From Candidatus Reidiella endopervernicosa (GTDB taxonomy: Bacteria > Pseudomonadota > Gammaproteobacteria > GCF-013343005): a stretch of 64,000 nt of DNA. Where the stretch lies: contig NZ_CP054491.1 of assembly GCF_013343005.1 (NCBI RefSeq), positions 806,001-870,000 of the forward strand, given 5' to 3'. How positions within the stretch are numbered: the stretch's first letter is position 1; every line of letters begins with the position of its first letter. The position numbers were made by a program, and so were the translations under genes. Below are positions 8,837 through 17,142 of this stretch, piece after piece. Under the pieces are notes generated by a model that was not told the DNA's origin, searched no databases, and was given only the letters and a program-made list of their open reading frames with translations.

Positions 8837-9429
8837 GCCGCCTCTACCAGAGTGCCCGCTTCAAAACGGAGGTGACGATCAGCAACACGTTCAATCTGAT
8901 GTGGGTCGTGGCTGACCCAGATCAAAGCTGCCCCGGTTGTCTCTCGGTATGCCGTGATCAGTGCCTCAACCCGTTCGATATTCTCCTGATCGAGCGAGGC
9001 AGTCGGTTCATCAAGCAGCAGCACCGAGGGACGATTGGCCAGGGTGCGAAGGATTGAGAGTCTCTGTCGTTCACCGGTAGAGCAGCGGCTTACCTGCCAG
9101 TCGAGCGCCTCTAGTGTGAGCCCAAGTGCGGAAAAACCGGCCTCATCAGCGTCACTAAAATGGTCGCCTACCCGTTCAAACCACCACTGGCTCTCGGCCG
9201 GTAGCAGCGTTACCCGCCGACGCCATTCGGGTGCAGTGAAACTCTGAGCGCTTGCACCGTCGAGAAGCATCGTGCCCTGGTGAGGATCGATATCGGCAAT
9301 TGCCCGTAATAACAACGATTTACCAGCCCCTGAAGCACCTGAAAGTGCCAGCGTGCTACCTGCTGCCAACTCAAGTGAAATGGGGCCGACGTGATGCGTC
9401 TGCAGCGCATCGAGATGAAGTTTGGACAA
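8833..9429 (-). CDS. fetA: ABC exporter ATPase FetA
   Basis: A 198-residue ATP-binding subunit. Walker A is GASGAGKS at residues 31-38. The signature motif is CSTGERQRLSI, Walker B is VLLLDEPTASLD, and the H-loop is WVSHDP. The start is a TTG at 9427-9429 behind a GAGGG stretch. It pairs with the downstream permease FetB in a two-gene iron-export-type operon. It is shorter than many ABC ATPases, as usual for FetA. Confidence 0.87.
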   Translation of the reverse strand: MSKLHLDALQTHHVGPISLELAAGSTLALSGASGAGKSLLLRAIADIDPHQGTMLLDGASAQSFTAPEWRRRVTLLPAESQWWFERVGDHFSDADEAGFSALGLTLEALDWQVSRCSTGERQRLSILRTLANRPSVLLLDEPTASLDQENIERVEALITAYRETTGAALIWVSHDPHQIERVADRHLRFEAGTLVEAA

Positions 9430-9533
9430 CGCCCTATCTACCCTCTTAACCGCGCACCTGATGGGTGTCTGGCGGTATCTCTTTCAATCTAAACTGATTT
9501 GGTATCAGCGCCCATAAAGCCGGATGGCGTTGT

Positions 9534-9644
9534 GTGATTCCAGAACCGTATATCGCCAAGCAGACACCCTTTGATGTAGAGCTTGAGCCCGGCAGCTACT
9601 GCTACTCTACCTGTGGCCAATCGAAAAGCCAGACCCTAAGGTGA
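9534..9644 (+). pseudogene. Truncated CDGSH iron-sulfur protein relic
   Basis: A GTG-initiated reading gives IPEPYIAKQTPFDVELEPGS, then YCYSTCGQSKSQTLR and a stop. This is the first half of a small CDGSH (mitoNEET-like) protein: PxxIAxKxPxxVELEPG followed by the CxCGxSKxQP block. The remainder, including the cluster-binding CDGSH motif, is missing. Downstream bases to 9684 do not resume it. Without the cluster motif it cannot bind a 2Fe-2S cluster. The 330-bp gap between fetA and soxB holds only this relic and the sox terminator. Confidence 0.5.
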
Positions 9645-9684
9645 TCTCTCTCTGTGTGATGTGGCGCATCAAATACTTTAACGC

Positions 9685-9711
9685 ATAAAAAAGGGCCTCA
9701 AAAAGAGGCCC
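9685..9711 (-). terminator. Terminator of the sox operon
   Basis: On the minus strand the order is GGGCCTC, TTTTT loop, GAGGCCC, then six T residues. It begins about 50 bp after the soxB stop. Confidence 0.88.
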
Positions 9712-9759
9712 AAAAGTATAGTTGCAATGGGGATTGCAACAACTCACCAAACGGTTCTG

Positions 9760-11499
9760 TTACATGGTTTCGTATCCAGGGTTGTTGTCGATGCCCTTGA
9801 TGGTTGGGACATTGAGTTCCTTGATGGAAACGGTTTTCTTGGCACGCAGGTAGTCGGCGACCACATCCCAGACCGGTTTGCTGTCGAGAGGGGCGGCGAC
9901 GCTGGCCCAACCACCGACCGAGTAGGTCTTGTTGGCTTCAATGGCACGGCCGTTGATCGACATGTCTGTGATGCGTTTTCCAATCTTCTCTTTAGGGTTG
10001 ATGGCGTACTTGAGGCCGCCAACGCGCACCATGTCACCACCCTGCTGGTAGTAGGGGTCCTCGTTGAAGAGGTTGTCAGCAACATCTTCGAGCACGATCT
10101 TCACCTGATCACCACTCATCTCGCTACGGGTAACACCGGCGTAGGTGATGGCGGTCTGGGTCATCAGATCCTCAAAGGTGATGGTCTGACCCGGTAGAAT
10201 CGAGGTGCCCCAGCGGAAACCGGGTGAGAAGGCCATCTCGGCATCGAGCTCCTGCATCAGTGCATCACAGATCAGCTGATCGAAGGTGCCGTTGAAGTTG
10301 CCACGGCGATAGAGCAGTTCGTCGGAGATCGCCAGTGGCTCTTCGAGACGCTCCTTGAACGGTGCGCGTACCTTCTCAATGTAGGCCGCCATCTCGGCAT
10401 CGGGCTCGATCAGGTTGGAGAAGACTGGCAACAGGCGATAACGGTAGTCCTGGATCTTGCCATCGCGTACATCGAGGTCGAGCACTGAGAGGAACTTGCT
10501 GTTGGAGCCGGAGTTCATTACCAGTGTCTTGCCGCCTGGGTTCTTCACGGTAATCGGTTTCGGTACCGCATCGTGGGTGTGGCCACCGAAAATGGCATCG
10601 ATACCGCTGACGCGTGAAGCCATCTTCAGGTCAACATCCATACCGTTGTGCGACAGCACGACGACGACCTGTGCACCCTTGCCGCGTACCTCATCGACAT
10701 AACCCTGCATCTGATCATCGCGGATGCCGAAGCTCCAGTCAGGGACCATGTAGCGTGGATTGGCGATCGGGGTATAGGGGAAGGCCTGACCAATGATGGC
10801 AACCGGTACACCGTTGATTTCACGGATGGTGTAGGGGCTGAAGACCGCCTCATTCCATTCGTTATCGACGACATTCTGTGCCAGGAACTCGATGTGGCCA
10901 GCAAAATCTTTCTCGATAATCTCTTTGACTCGCTCGGCACCGTAGGTCATCTCCCAGTGCGGGGTCATGATGTCGACACCGAGCAGCTTCTGCGCGTCGA
11001 CCATATCCTGTGCGTTGGTGAAGAGTGAGGTGGCTGAGCCCTGCCAGGTGTCACCGCCGTCAAGCAGCAGTGAGCCGGGGCGGCTGGACCGAATGCGTTT
11101 AACCAGAGTAGAGAGGTGGGCAAAACCGCCGACCTTGCCGTAGGTACGGGCCGCCTCTTCAAAGTTTAGGTAGGTAAAGGCGTGCGCCTCGATACCGTCC
11201 GCAGGCATGCCGAAGGTCTTGAGGAAGGCATCGCCGACCAGATGCGGCGCATTACCGCGCATCGAGCCGATACCGAGGTTGATGTTGGGTTCACGGAAGT
11301 AGACCGGTGTCAGCTGAGCGTGACAGTCGGTGTAGTGCATCAGTGAAACATTACCGAAATTGGGCACCTCATAGAGGTCTGCCGGGGCTTTACTCGGGCG
11401 GCCAGAGACGATTGGCGTCTCGGCGCATGCAGAGAGGTTAAAGCCTGAGACACCCGCAACAGCGAGCATCTGTAGGAATTCACGACGGGAGAGATTCAT
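9760..11499 (-). CDS. soxB: Thiosulfohydrolase SoxB
   Basis: A 579-residue periplasmic enzyme of the 5'-nucleotidase superfamily. A twin-arginine leader (SRREFLQMLAVAG) is followed by the dimanganese-site motifs: YTDCHAQLTP (D58, H60), LLLDGGDTWQGS (about 145-155), VLSHNGMD and GGHTHD. SoxB hydrolyses the sulfonate of S-thiosulfonated SoxY to release sulfate. Length and motifs are normal for the family. An AGAAG-type ribosome site precedes the ATG. It is the last gene of the sox operon, 93 bp after soxA. Confidence 0.96.
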   Translation of the reverse strand: MNLSRREFLQMLAVAGVSGFNLSACAETPIVSGRPSKAPADLYEVPNFGNVSLMHYTDCHAQLTPVYFREPNINLGIGSMRGNAPHLVGDAFLKTFGMPADGIEAHAFTYLNFEEAARTYGKVGGFAHLSTLVKRIRSSRPGSLLLDGGDTWQGSATSLFTNAQDMVDAQKLLGVDIMTPHWEMTYGAERVKEIIEKDFAGHIEFLAQNVVDNEWNEAVFSPYTIREINGVPVAIIGQAFPYTPIANPRYMVPDWSFGIRDDQMQGYVDEVRGKGAQVVVVLSHNGMDVDLKMASRVSGIDAIFGGHTHDAVPKPITVKNPGGKTLVMNSGSNSKFLSVLDLDVRDGKIQDYRYRLLPVFSNLIEPDAEMAAYIEKVRAPFKERLEEPLAISDELLYRRGNFNGTFDQLICDALMQELDAEMAFSPGFRWGTSILPGQTITFEDLMTQTAITYAGVTRSEMSGDQVKIVLEDVADNLFNEDPYYQQGGDMVRVGGLKYAINPKEKIGKRITDMSINGRAIEANKTYSVGGWASVAAPLDSKPVWDVVADYLRAKKTVSIKELNVPTIKGIDNNPGYETM

Positions 11500-11591
11500 T
11501 GCTTCTCCGGGGTTCTTAATTAGTGGTGTGTAAGGGAGTGGAGCAGAGATGCCCGACCCCGGTGGGTCGGGCTGCTCCGGTAGTGCTTTTT

Positions 11592-12425
11592 TTAGTTACG
11601 TGCGCCTGGACCGTTGAGCACAATACCGTTGCTCATGTGGGTCAGGAAGTACTCGAGGTTGCGATACTCTTCACCCTGCATCTTGAAGGGCTTGGCACGA
11701 ACCTGCTTGTTGCAGCCCTTGAAACGACGGTGAAGGGTGCCGAGTGCGCCCCACTTCGAACGGTAAACCGGGAAGTGGCTGGTGTGACCCAGTGCAGGAC
11801 TCAGCTTCTCACTACGGATATTCATGCCAGCACTCTGGATGTGGCAGTTTGCACATGAGAAGTTGAGCTGACCACGACGCTTGAAGTAGAACTCCTTACC
11901 ATCCTCGTAGGCCGCCATAGCGCCTGGATCGTTAGGTACTTCAATGTTGGTGACAACACCGCGTGACTCGTAAGCCATGTAGGCCAGCAGGGAGGCAATC
12001 TTGCCCTTGCCGTACTTCATTGGCTTCTCACCATTGGCCTCTAGACACTTGTTGATCTCCAGAGAGAGGGTGGTAACCATACCCTTCTCTGCGTCCCAAC
12101 GAGGGTAGTCGCCGTAGATGCCGGGCTTCTCGAAGCAGTCCTTGTAACCCTTGCCGTTGGCAAAAGGTTTATCCCAGATAGCCTGACCATCATCAATGAA
12201 GGTCTCGTAGGGAGGGAACTCTTCAATCGCTTCCCAGTTGGCACGCTTGATCTCATCGATCGCGTATACGCCGTTGGCGTACTCCTGCATTGGAACCTCA
12301 GGGAATTTCTTTTTCATAACCTTGTGGTAGGTATCAACGTCACCCGCCGGGTCTGCGATAGACACCATCGGGGCGATGAGTAGCGTCGCTGCTGCTGCCA
12401 GCAGTTTGATGCTTCTCTTTTTCAT
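11592..12425 (-). CDS. soxA: L-cysteine S-thiosulfotransferase subunit SoxA (cytochrome c, one haem)
   Basis: The start is MKKRSIK at 12425, preceded by GGAG; the in-frame codon 30 bases upstream overlaps soxZ. A signal peptide ends near SIADPA. There is a single haem motif CANCH at 191-195. In place of a second haem there are cysteines C97 and C127, positioned as in single-haem SoxA, where they form a disulfide. C238 in FKGCNKQ is the conserved catalytic and haem-ligand cysteine that carries a persulfide. SoxA with SoxX attaches thiosulfate to the SoxY carrier. Confidence 0.93.
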   Translation of the reverse strand: MKKRSIKLLAAAATLLIAPMVSIADPAGDVDTYHKVMKKKFPEVPMQEYANGVYAIDEIKRANWEAIEEFPPYETFIDDGQAIWDKPFANGKGYKDCFEKPGIYGDYPRWDAEKGMVTTLSLEINKCLEANGEKPMKYGKGKIASLLAYMAYESRGVVTNIEVPNDPGAMAAYEDGKEFYFKRRGQLNFSCANCHIQSAGMNIRSEKLSPALGHTSHFPVYRSKWGALGTLHRRFKGCNKQVRAKPFKMQGEEYRNLEYFLTHMSNGIVLNGPGARN

Positions 12426-12451
12426 AGAAGTCACTCCTTCTGGTGTGGTGA

Positions 12452-12766
12452 TCACTTGATTGCGGTTTCGACAGAGTCGGAACCGCCCTTGTTGTCGACC
12501 CAGCTGATGGTCAGCTTGTCACCCTTAGCTGCGCCCTTGAACTTGAACGACAGGTAGGGGTTCTTAGAGACCGCCGGTCCCCACAGTGCAGTCAGTACGG
12601 TATTACCGCCGTGGCTGCAGGTGACTTCCTGAATAAAGTGAGCAGGAATTACCTTGCCGGTCTTTTTGTCTTTACGCAGACCGGTCTCCATGATGTGGGT
12701 AAAGAGCGCCTTTACGGTGGTGGTCTCGCCGCTGAGCTTAGCGCGTGCCTTGATTGTCTTAGCCAT
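12452..12766 (-). CDS. soxZ: Thiosulfate oxidation carrier subunit SoxZ
   Basis: The 104-residue length is normal for SoxZ. Conserved blocks are HIMETGLRKDKKTGKVIPAH (metal/interaction face), VTCSHGGNTVLTALWG and NPYLSFKFKG, in an immunoglobulin-like fold. SoxZ has no signal and is exported bound to SoxY through SoxY's twin-arginine leader. The ATG follows GAGGACATAGACA. It sits directly after soxY. Confidence 0.95.
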   Translation of the reverse strand: MAKTIKARAKLSGETTTVKALFTHIMETGLRKDKKTGKVIPAHFIQEVTCSHGGNTVLTALWGPAVSKNPYLSFKFKGAAKGDKLTISWVDNKGGSDSVETAIK

Positions 12767-12797
12767 TGTCTATGTCCTCAAAGAATTCGTTGAATGA

Positions 12798-13271
12798 TCA
12801 GCCGCCACAACCGCCGATGGTGACCTTGACGTTCTTGCTGCTCTTAAAGAGCTTGCCACCGGATTTAACGACGGCGACAACATCAGAGGTCTTACCCATC
12901 TTGATACGGGTGGAGACAAAACCCTCGGCACTGGCTGACAGGTTGAAACTGGCAGAGAGCGGAGTGTTGTTGTTGGCTGAAAGGATGGTGATCGATTCAA
13001 CGTTGGGGAGAGAGGTGGAGACGGTGATCGGAACCACAGCGCCATTCTCAGCGATGTCAGGTGCCTTGATCTTTACATCACCGCTATCGGTGGCGTCAGA
13101 TGAACCGGCGACGCCAGAGATGGCCGCACCGAAATCGTTGGCTTCAAAAGCGGCCTTGGGCCATGCAGCCATGACGGCACGGGGGGCGAGCAGGCCAGCG
13201 CCTACAGCGACACCAACGGTGCCAGCGGCCAGGCTGCCCTTAAGGAAAGTTCTACGCTTGTTGTCGGTCAT
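12798..13271 (-). CDS. soxY: Thiosulfate oxidation carrier subunit SoxY
   Basis: A 157-residue protein with a twin-arginine leader (NKRRTFLKGSLAAG) and the defining C-terminal swinging arm GGCGG at the very end. The cysteine there carries the sulfur intermediate while SoxXA, SoxB and partners act on it. The central region is a beta-sandwich. It forms the SoxYZ heterodimer with the next gene. Confidence 0.95.
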   Translation of the reverse strand: MTDNKRRTFLKGSLAAGTVGVAVGAGLLAPRAVMAAWPKAAFEANDFGAAISGVAGSSDATDSGDVKIKAPDIAENGAVVPITVSTSLPNVESITILSANNNTPLSASFNLSASAEGFVSTRIKMGKTSDVVAVVKSGGKLFKSSKNVKVTIGGCGG

Positions 13272-13298
13272 AATAGTTCTGCTCCGAGAATGCTGTAT

Positions 13299-13697
13299 TT
13301 AGAGTGAGTAGATGAATTCAACAATCTGACTAATCTCCTTGTCGCTCAGGATCTTATGAGCGCCAAAGGGAGGCATCATGGTGTTGGGATTCATCTGGGT
13401 GGCATCTTCGATCTGTGCACGAAGTACCGCCTTGTCTGGGAAACGCATCTTCATCTGCATTAGCGGTGGTCCAATGGTACCCGCCGCGGCACCGCCCTCA
13501 ATGGCGTGACACGCCAGGCAGTTACCTTTTTTACGGTTGAAGGAAACGCTCTTGCCGGCCTTGATGTCCGCAGCGAGTTGAGTCTCGACCGGAACCTCCT
13601 GACCACTGATGCTGGTGAATGTCTCGGCAGCCATTACGCTACTACCCAACAGGGTCAGGCAGCTGGCTGCGAGGATCTGTTTCATCGATTTACGCAT
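13299..13697 (-). CDS. soxX: SoxX, monohaem cytochrome c subunit of SoxXA
   Basis: A 132-residue protein with a signal peptide (ILAASCLTLLGSSVMA) and one CxxCH haem site, CLACH, in KKGNCLACHAIEGGAAAGTIG. The likely methionine axial ligand lies in NTMMPPFGAHKIL. SoxX passes electrons from SoxA to the respiratory chain. A GAGGAG ribosome site precedes the ATG. It comes right after the soxK-like gene. Confidence 0.93.
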   Translation of the reverse strand: MRKSMKQILAASCLTLLGSSVMAAETFTSISGQEVPVETQLAADIKAGKSVSFNRKKGNCLACHAIEGGAAAGTIGPPLMQMKMRFPDKAVLRAQIEDATQMNPNTMMPPFGAHKILSDKEISQIVEFIYSL

Positions 13698-13715
13698 GTC
13701 GATCTCCTCTACTGA

Positions 13716-14141
13716 TCACTGTTGAAGGTATGATGGGGTGGTGATGTTGGTCTGGGTGGTAGCCTGGATATAACCGAGCTCACCCTGCAACTGTGCCTTG
13801 TGCGCCAGCTTGATAGCCTTTGCCTCGTCTCCGGCTTCAGCTGCCTTTACAGCACCCTTGATGATCTTGCCGGTATCACGCCACTCACCTTTCACTGAAG
13901 CCGCCTTTTTAGCAGCAGCCTTGGCAGCCTCGATAGCCTCAGCAGCGGTAGCACCGATTGGTGCAGCTGGTGATGGCTTCATGGCGACCGGAGCGGGTGC
14001 TGGAGCGGGTTCTACCTTGGCGACCTCTGCGGCCGGCTTGGCAGGTGATGTGGTTTGAACGGGTTCTTTTTGCTGAGTAGCAAAGATCGCAATCAGGATA
14101 ATGATCGCGAGCACTGTGCCTATCAGAGCAACCTTCTGCAT
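13716..14141 (-). CDS. soxK: SoxXA-binding protein, SoxK-like
   Basis: A 141-residue protein. Residues 5-21 form an N-terminal hydrophobic segment (signal or anchor). A low-complexity Ala/Pro/Lys linker runs to about residue 75. The conserved domain then follows: GEWRDTGKIIKGAVKAAEAG, DEAKAIKLAHKAQLQGELGY. This pattern matches SoxK/SAXB, which in Allochromatium and Chlorobaculum binds SoxXA and raises its activity. It is the first gene of the operon with a near-perfect AGGAGGT ribosome site. The linker makes it longer than I recall for SoxK. The name rests on pattern and context. Confidence 0.75.
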   Translation of the reverse strand: MQKVALIGTVLAIIILIAIFATQQKEPVQTTSPAKPAAEVAKVEPAPAPAPVAMKPSPAAPIGATAAEAIEAAKAAAKKAASVKGEWRDTGKIIKGAVKAAEAGDEAKAIKLAHKAQLQGELGYIQATTQTNITTPSYLQQ

Positions 14142-14292
14142 GGTACGTACCTCCTATGAGCCTTTTTGGTGTTTAGCATCCGTGCATTTATTTAGTTATC
14201 TGGAGCAGTGCACGGGCAATTCTGTACATTGCTCCACGATGCAGAGTTTGGTCTGGAAGGGGGGGGATTGAAATTGGGGAATGCAGCGAGAG

Positions 14293-14314
14293 GGGTTAGG
14301 GGTTTCCCTAACCC
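14293..14314. promoter_or_regulatory. Palindrome in the sox promoter region, candidate regulator binding site
   Basis: There are nine-base arms GGGTTAGGG and CCCTAACCC around a 4-base centre. No T tract follows on either strand, so it is not a convincing terminator. It lies in the 213-bp gap between the response-regulator gene and soxK, about 150 bp before the soxK start. Its right half (GTTTCCCTA) resembles the half-site reported for FixJ-type regulators. That makes it a candidate target of the adjacent FixJ-type regulator. Confidence 0.5.
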
Positions 14315-14354
14315 ATAGTTAATAGGTCAATTACTCGTTCTGGGGTAGTGCTGA

Positions 14355-14960
14355 TTAGTCTACTGAAAGACGCATGCGTACCAGTTCGGAGAGAGAGCGC
14401 GCCTCCATCTTCTCCATCACCTTGGCGCGGTGCGCCTCGACGGTCTTTTGCGTGACACCCAGCTCAATGGCGATCACCTTATTGGCGCTGCCGTGGACAA
14501 CCATCTCCATCACCTCACGTTCACGTGGCGTGAGCAGTTTGAGGCGTGCTGAGATGTCAGCCTGCAGCCCCGTTTCGTGGCGCTGCTCCTCATCGAGTGC
14601 GATGGCGCGCTGCACACTATCGAGCAGTGCCTGATCCTTAAATGGCTTTTCGATGAAATCGACGGCACCCGCCTTGAGTGCGCGTACCGCAATCGGCACA
14701 TCGCCATGTCCTGTTATAAAGATGACCGGTAGCCTGACCTGTTCAGCTGCGAGTTGTTCCTGCAGATCGAGACCACCCATACCGGGCATGCGGATGTCGA
14801 GTACCAGGCAGCCGGAGCGCTCGCGCTCGTAACCCTCAAGAAAGTCGTTGGCGGAGGGGAAGGTCTCTACCGCCAGCCCCACCGAACGCATCAGCCACTG
14901 CAGCGAGTCGCGTACTGCCTCATCGTCATCGACAATAAATACTGTCGCTTCATTACTCAT
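14355..14960 (-). CDS. FixJ/TtrR-family two-component response regulator
   Basis: A 201-residue protein with a receiver domain (acidic pocket DDD at 11-13, phosphorylated D55 in LVLDIRMPGMGG, and K105-region EKPF). It has a C-terminal LuxR-type helix-turn-helix (LTPREREVMEMVVHGSANK, then VTQKTVEAHRAKVMEKM). Its start overlaps the kinase gene by 4 bases, so the two are made together. Domain order matches TtrR and FixJ. The regulated genes are probably the sox operon immediately downstream. Confidence 0.9.
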   Translation of the reverse strand: MSNEATVFIVDDDEAVRDSLQWLMRSVGLAVETFPSANDFLEGYERERSGCLVLDIRMPGMGGLDLQEQLAAEQVRLPVIFITGHGDVPIAVRALKAGAVDFIEKPFKDQALLDSVQRAIALDEEQRHETGLQADISARLKLLTPREREVMEMVVHGSANKVIAIELGVTQKTVEAHRAKVMEKMEARSLSELVRMRLSVD

Positions 14961-17113
14961 AGTGTTTCCTCACTCTCAGCAGTGGGCAGGATAAAGGAGA
15001 AGGTGGTACCGGCCGCAACATTGGTCTCGACCCAGAGCCGACCCTCATGTGCTTCGATAATGCCACGACTGATCGAGAGACCCAGCCCCATACCGCGTGG
15101 TTTAGTGGTGAAGAACTGATCGAATAGCTGCTCCTGCGCCTCGGCGGTAATGCCAGGGCCAGTATCTGAAACCTTCACCGAGAGTGTCTTGTCATCACCG
15201 GGTGCGGTGGTGATGGTGAGCTGGCGGGTGGATGCATCACTCTCTGCCATCGCCTCAATCGCATTGCGTGCCAGATTGAGTGCCACCTGTTCGACCTGGA
15301 TTGCGTGGGCATGCACGGGGGGTAACTCGGACTGTAGGTTGAGGTCGATGGTGACACGGCTTTTGTTCGCTTCTGGACCGATCAATACCGCTACTTCGCG
15401 CACCAGGTTATTGATATCGACACGGCTACGCTCCGGCGTCTCCTTGCGAATGAAGTTGCGAAGTTGGCGAATGATTTCGCCGGCACGATCGGCCTGATTG
15501 GCAGCCCGAGTCATGATCTCGGTGATCTGCTCGATATCGCCCTTGCCCGATTCGAGCATGCGAATCGAGGCGCGGGTGTAGTTGGCGATGGCTGCCAGTG
15601 GCTGGTTGATCTCGTGGGCAATACCCGAGGCCATCTCACCCATGGTGCTGACACGTGCGATATGGGCGAACTCCGCCTGGTGCTGGCGCAGCTCCTCGGC
15701 GGCCTCTTTGCGCTCGGTAATATCACGAAATACCACTACTGCGCCGACCGTGGCACCGTGCGTGTCCTTGATCGGGGTGCTGCTGTACTCGACCGGCAGG
15801 CTTTGGCCATCCTTACACCAGAAGATATCCTCGGCGACAAAACGCGGCATGTCGTCACGGAAGGTGTGGTAGACGGGGCACTCTATACCGGGGAATGCTG
15901 AGCCATCGGCGCGGGTGTGGTGTAGCAGTTCGTGCTGATTGTGGCCGATCAGATCCTCGGCGCTCCAGCCGGTAATACGCTCCATCGCACGGTTAACAAA
16001 GGTGGAGTTGCCCTCCAGATTGACCCCGTAGATGCCATCGCCGACCGAGTTGAGAATCAGGTCGTGTTTGTGCTCGAGAAAACGCTGTGCCTTTTTCAGT
16101 TCACGGTTGAGCTGCCAGACCCAGCTACTCATAAAGAGCAGTGCCAGCGCAACGATTGTGCCGACCACGACCCACTTCCAGTAGTAGCGCAGTACATCGA
16201 GCAGGGTGAAACGGCTCGTTTCATCGTAGGGTGCGAGCTTTAACTCCTTAAACAGGTCATGCACCGGCTGGTAGTCGAGTGGGATGGTCCAGCCGGAGTA
16301 GTCGCCCTTGTCGGCAGCCGGGTGATCGGCAGGCATTTTAAGCAGCGCCACGGCGACCTGTTGTGCCAGCTGGTTTGAGATGTGGCGTACTTTACTAAAG
16401 GGCCACTCCGGGTAGAGGCGGGTGCTGTGGATGAAGGGGAAGTCGGCATCCTGTTTAGGGTTGAGGACGCGAAACTCATTCAGGTTAATCGTCCCCTGAC
16501 GTGCCATACGCTCCAGAATGTCGGTACGCACGGTACCGGCGTCGGCCTCACCATTGCGCACCGCCATCACCACCTTATCGTGGGTGCCAGCGAAAGAGAG
16601 ATCTTCGAAGTCGATTTGGGGTTCGATGGCCTGTCCACGCAGTTCGCGCCACGCCATCTGATAGCCACCCAGCGAGGTGCGATCGACCGCCATAAATCGC
16701 TTACCGACCAGATCGGAGAGCCATTCGATATCGTCTCGTTCGCTACGGGTGAAGATGACACCGCCGAAGAGATTGTAGGGGACACCATTACGACGGTTGT
16801 TGAGGGTGGCGATACGGGTGACGCGGTGACGTACCTCGAGGTTGACGTAGATGCCGGGATTGACCAGTACAAAGTCGACCTCGCCGCTATCGACTGCCGG
16901 TTCAACCTGGTCGAAGTTGAGCGGTACGATCTCAAAGAAGTAGTCGGTCAGAGTGGCGTTGAGATAGTCAGCGGTGGGCGACCAGGTCTGCAGTGTGGCA
17001 GCATCACCGCGATGGCTGAGTACGCCGATGCGAATCCAGTCCGCTGCCGAGCTGATGGTCGGCAGGAGCGCAGTTGCGAGCAGGAGTAGCCATGTTGTTA
17101 ATCTTGTTGGCAT
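14957..17113 (-). CDS. TtrS-like sensor histidine kinase with PhnD-type periplasmic sensor
   Basis: The protein has 718 residues. Residues 1-24 form a signal or first membrane segment. Residues 25-300 form a PhnD-type substrate-binding domain (IRIGVLSHRGDAAT...DFVLVNPGIYV). Residues 313-334 form a second membrane helix. A PAS domain follows at about 345-468, and HisKA has phospho-acceptor H500 in GIAHEINQPLAA. The C-terminal HATPase carries N box LARNAIEAM and G boxes DTGPGIT and GMGLGLSIS. This is the architecture of the tetrathionate sensor TtrS. With no ttr reductase nearby and sox genes downstream, the ligand may be thiosulfate, tetrathionate or a related oxyanion; that is inference. Confidence 0.88.
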   Translation of the reverse strand: MPTRLTTWLLLLATALLPTISSAADWIRIGVLSHRGDAATLQTWSPTADYLNATLTDYFFEIVPLNFDQVEPAVDSGEVDFVLVNPGIYVNLEVRHRVTRIATLNNRRNGVPYNLFGGVIFTRSERDDIEWLSDLVGKRFMAVDRTSLGGYQMAWRELRGQAIEPQIDFEDLSFAGTHDKVVMAVRNGEADAGTVRTDILERMARQGTINLNEFRVLNPKQDADFPFIHSTRLYPEWPFSKVRHISNQLAQQVAVALLKMPADHPAADKGDYSGWTIPLDYQPVHDLFKELKLAPYDETSRFTLLDVLRYYWKWVVVGTIVALALLFMSSWVWQLNRELKKAQRFLEHKHDLILNSVGDGIYGVNLEGNSTFVNRAMERITGWSAEDLIGHNQHELLHHTRADGSAFPGIECPVYHTFRDDMPRFVAEDIFWCKDGQSLPVEYSSTPIKDTHGATVGAVVVFRDITERKEAAEELRQHQAEFAHIARVSTMGEMASGIAHEINQPLAAIANYTRASIRMLESGKGDIEQITEIMTRAANQADRAGEIIRQLRNFIRKETPERSRVDINNLVREVAVLIGPEANKSRVTIDLNLQSELPPVHAHAIQVEQVALNLARNAIEAMAESDASTRQLTITTAPGDDKTLSVKVSDTGPGITAEAQEQLFDQFFTTKPRGMGLGLSISRGIIEAHEGRLWVETNVAAGTTFSFILPTAESEETL

Positions 17114-17142
17114 TGCGGTCTATTGTAGCGGAGTTGTGCCGA

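Noticed and set aside
14293-14314. Palindrome read as a terminator for the kinase-regulator operon
   Set aside because: No T tract follows the stem on the relevant strand, so it was treated as a possible operator instead.
16382-17089. 235-codon plus-strand ORF
   Set aside because: It lies wholly opposite the sensor kinase gene, has no recognisable domain, and its sequence is the mirror of a well-supported coding frame.
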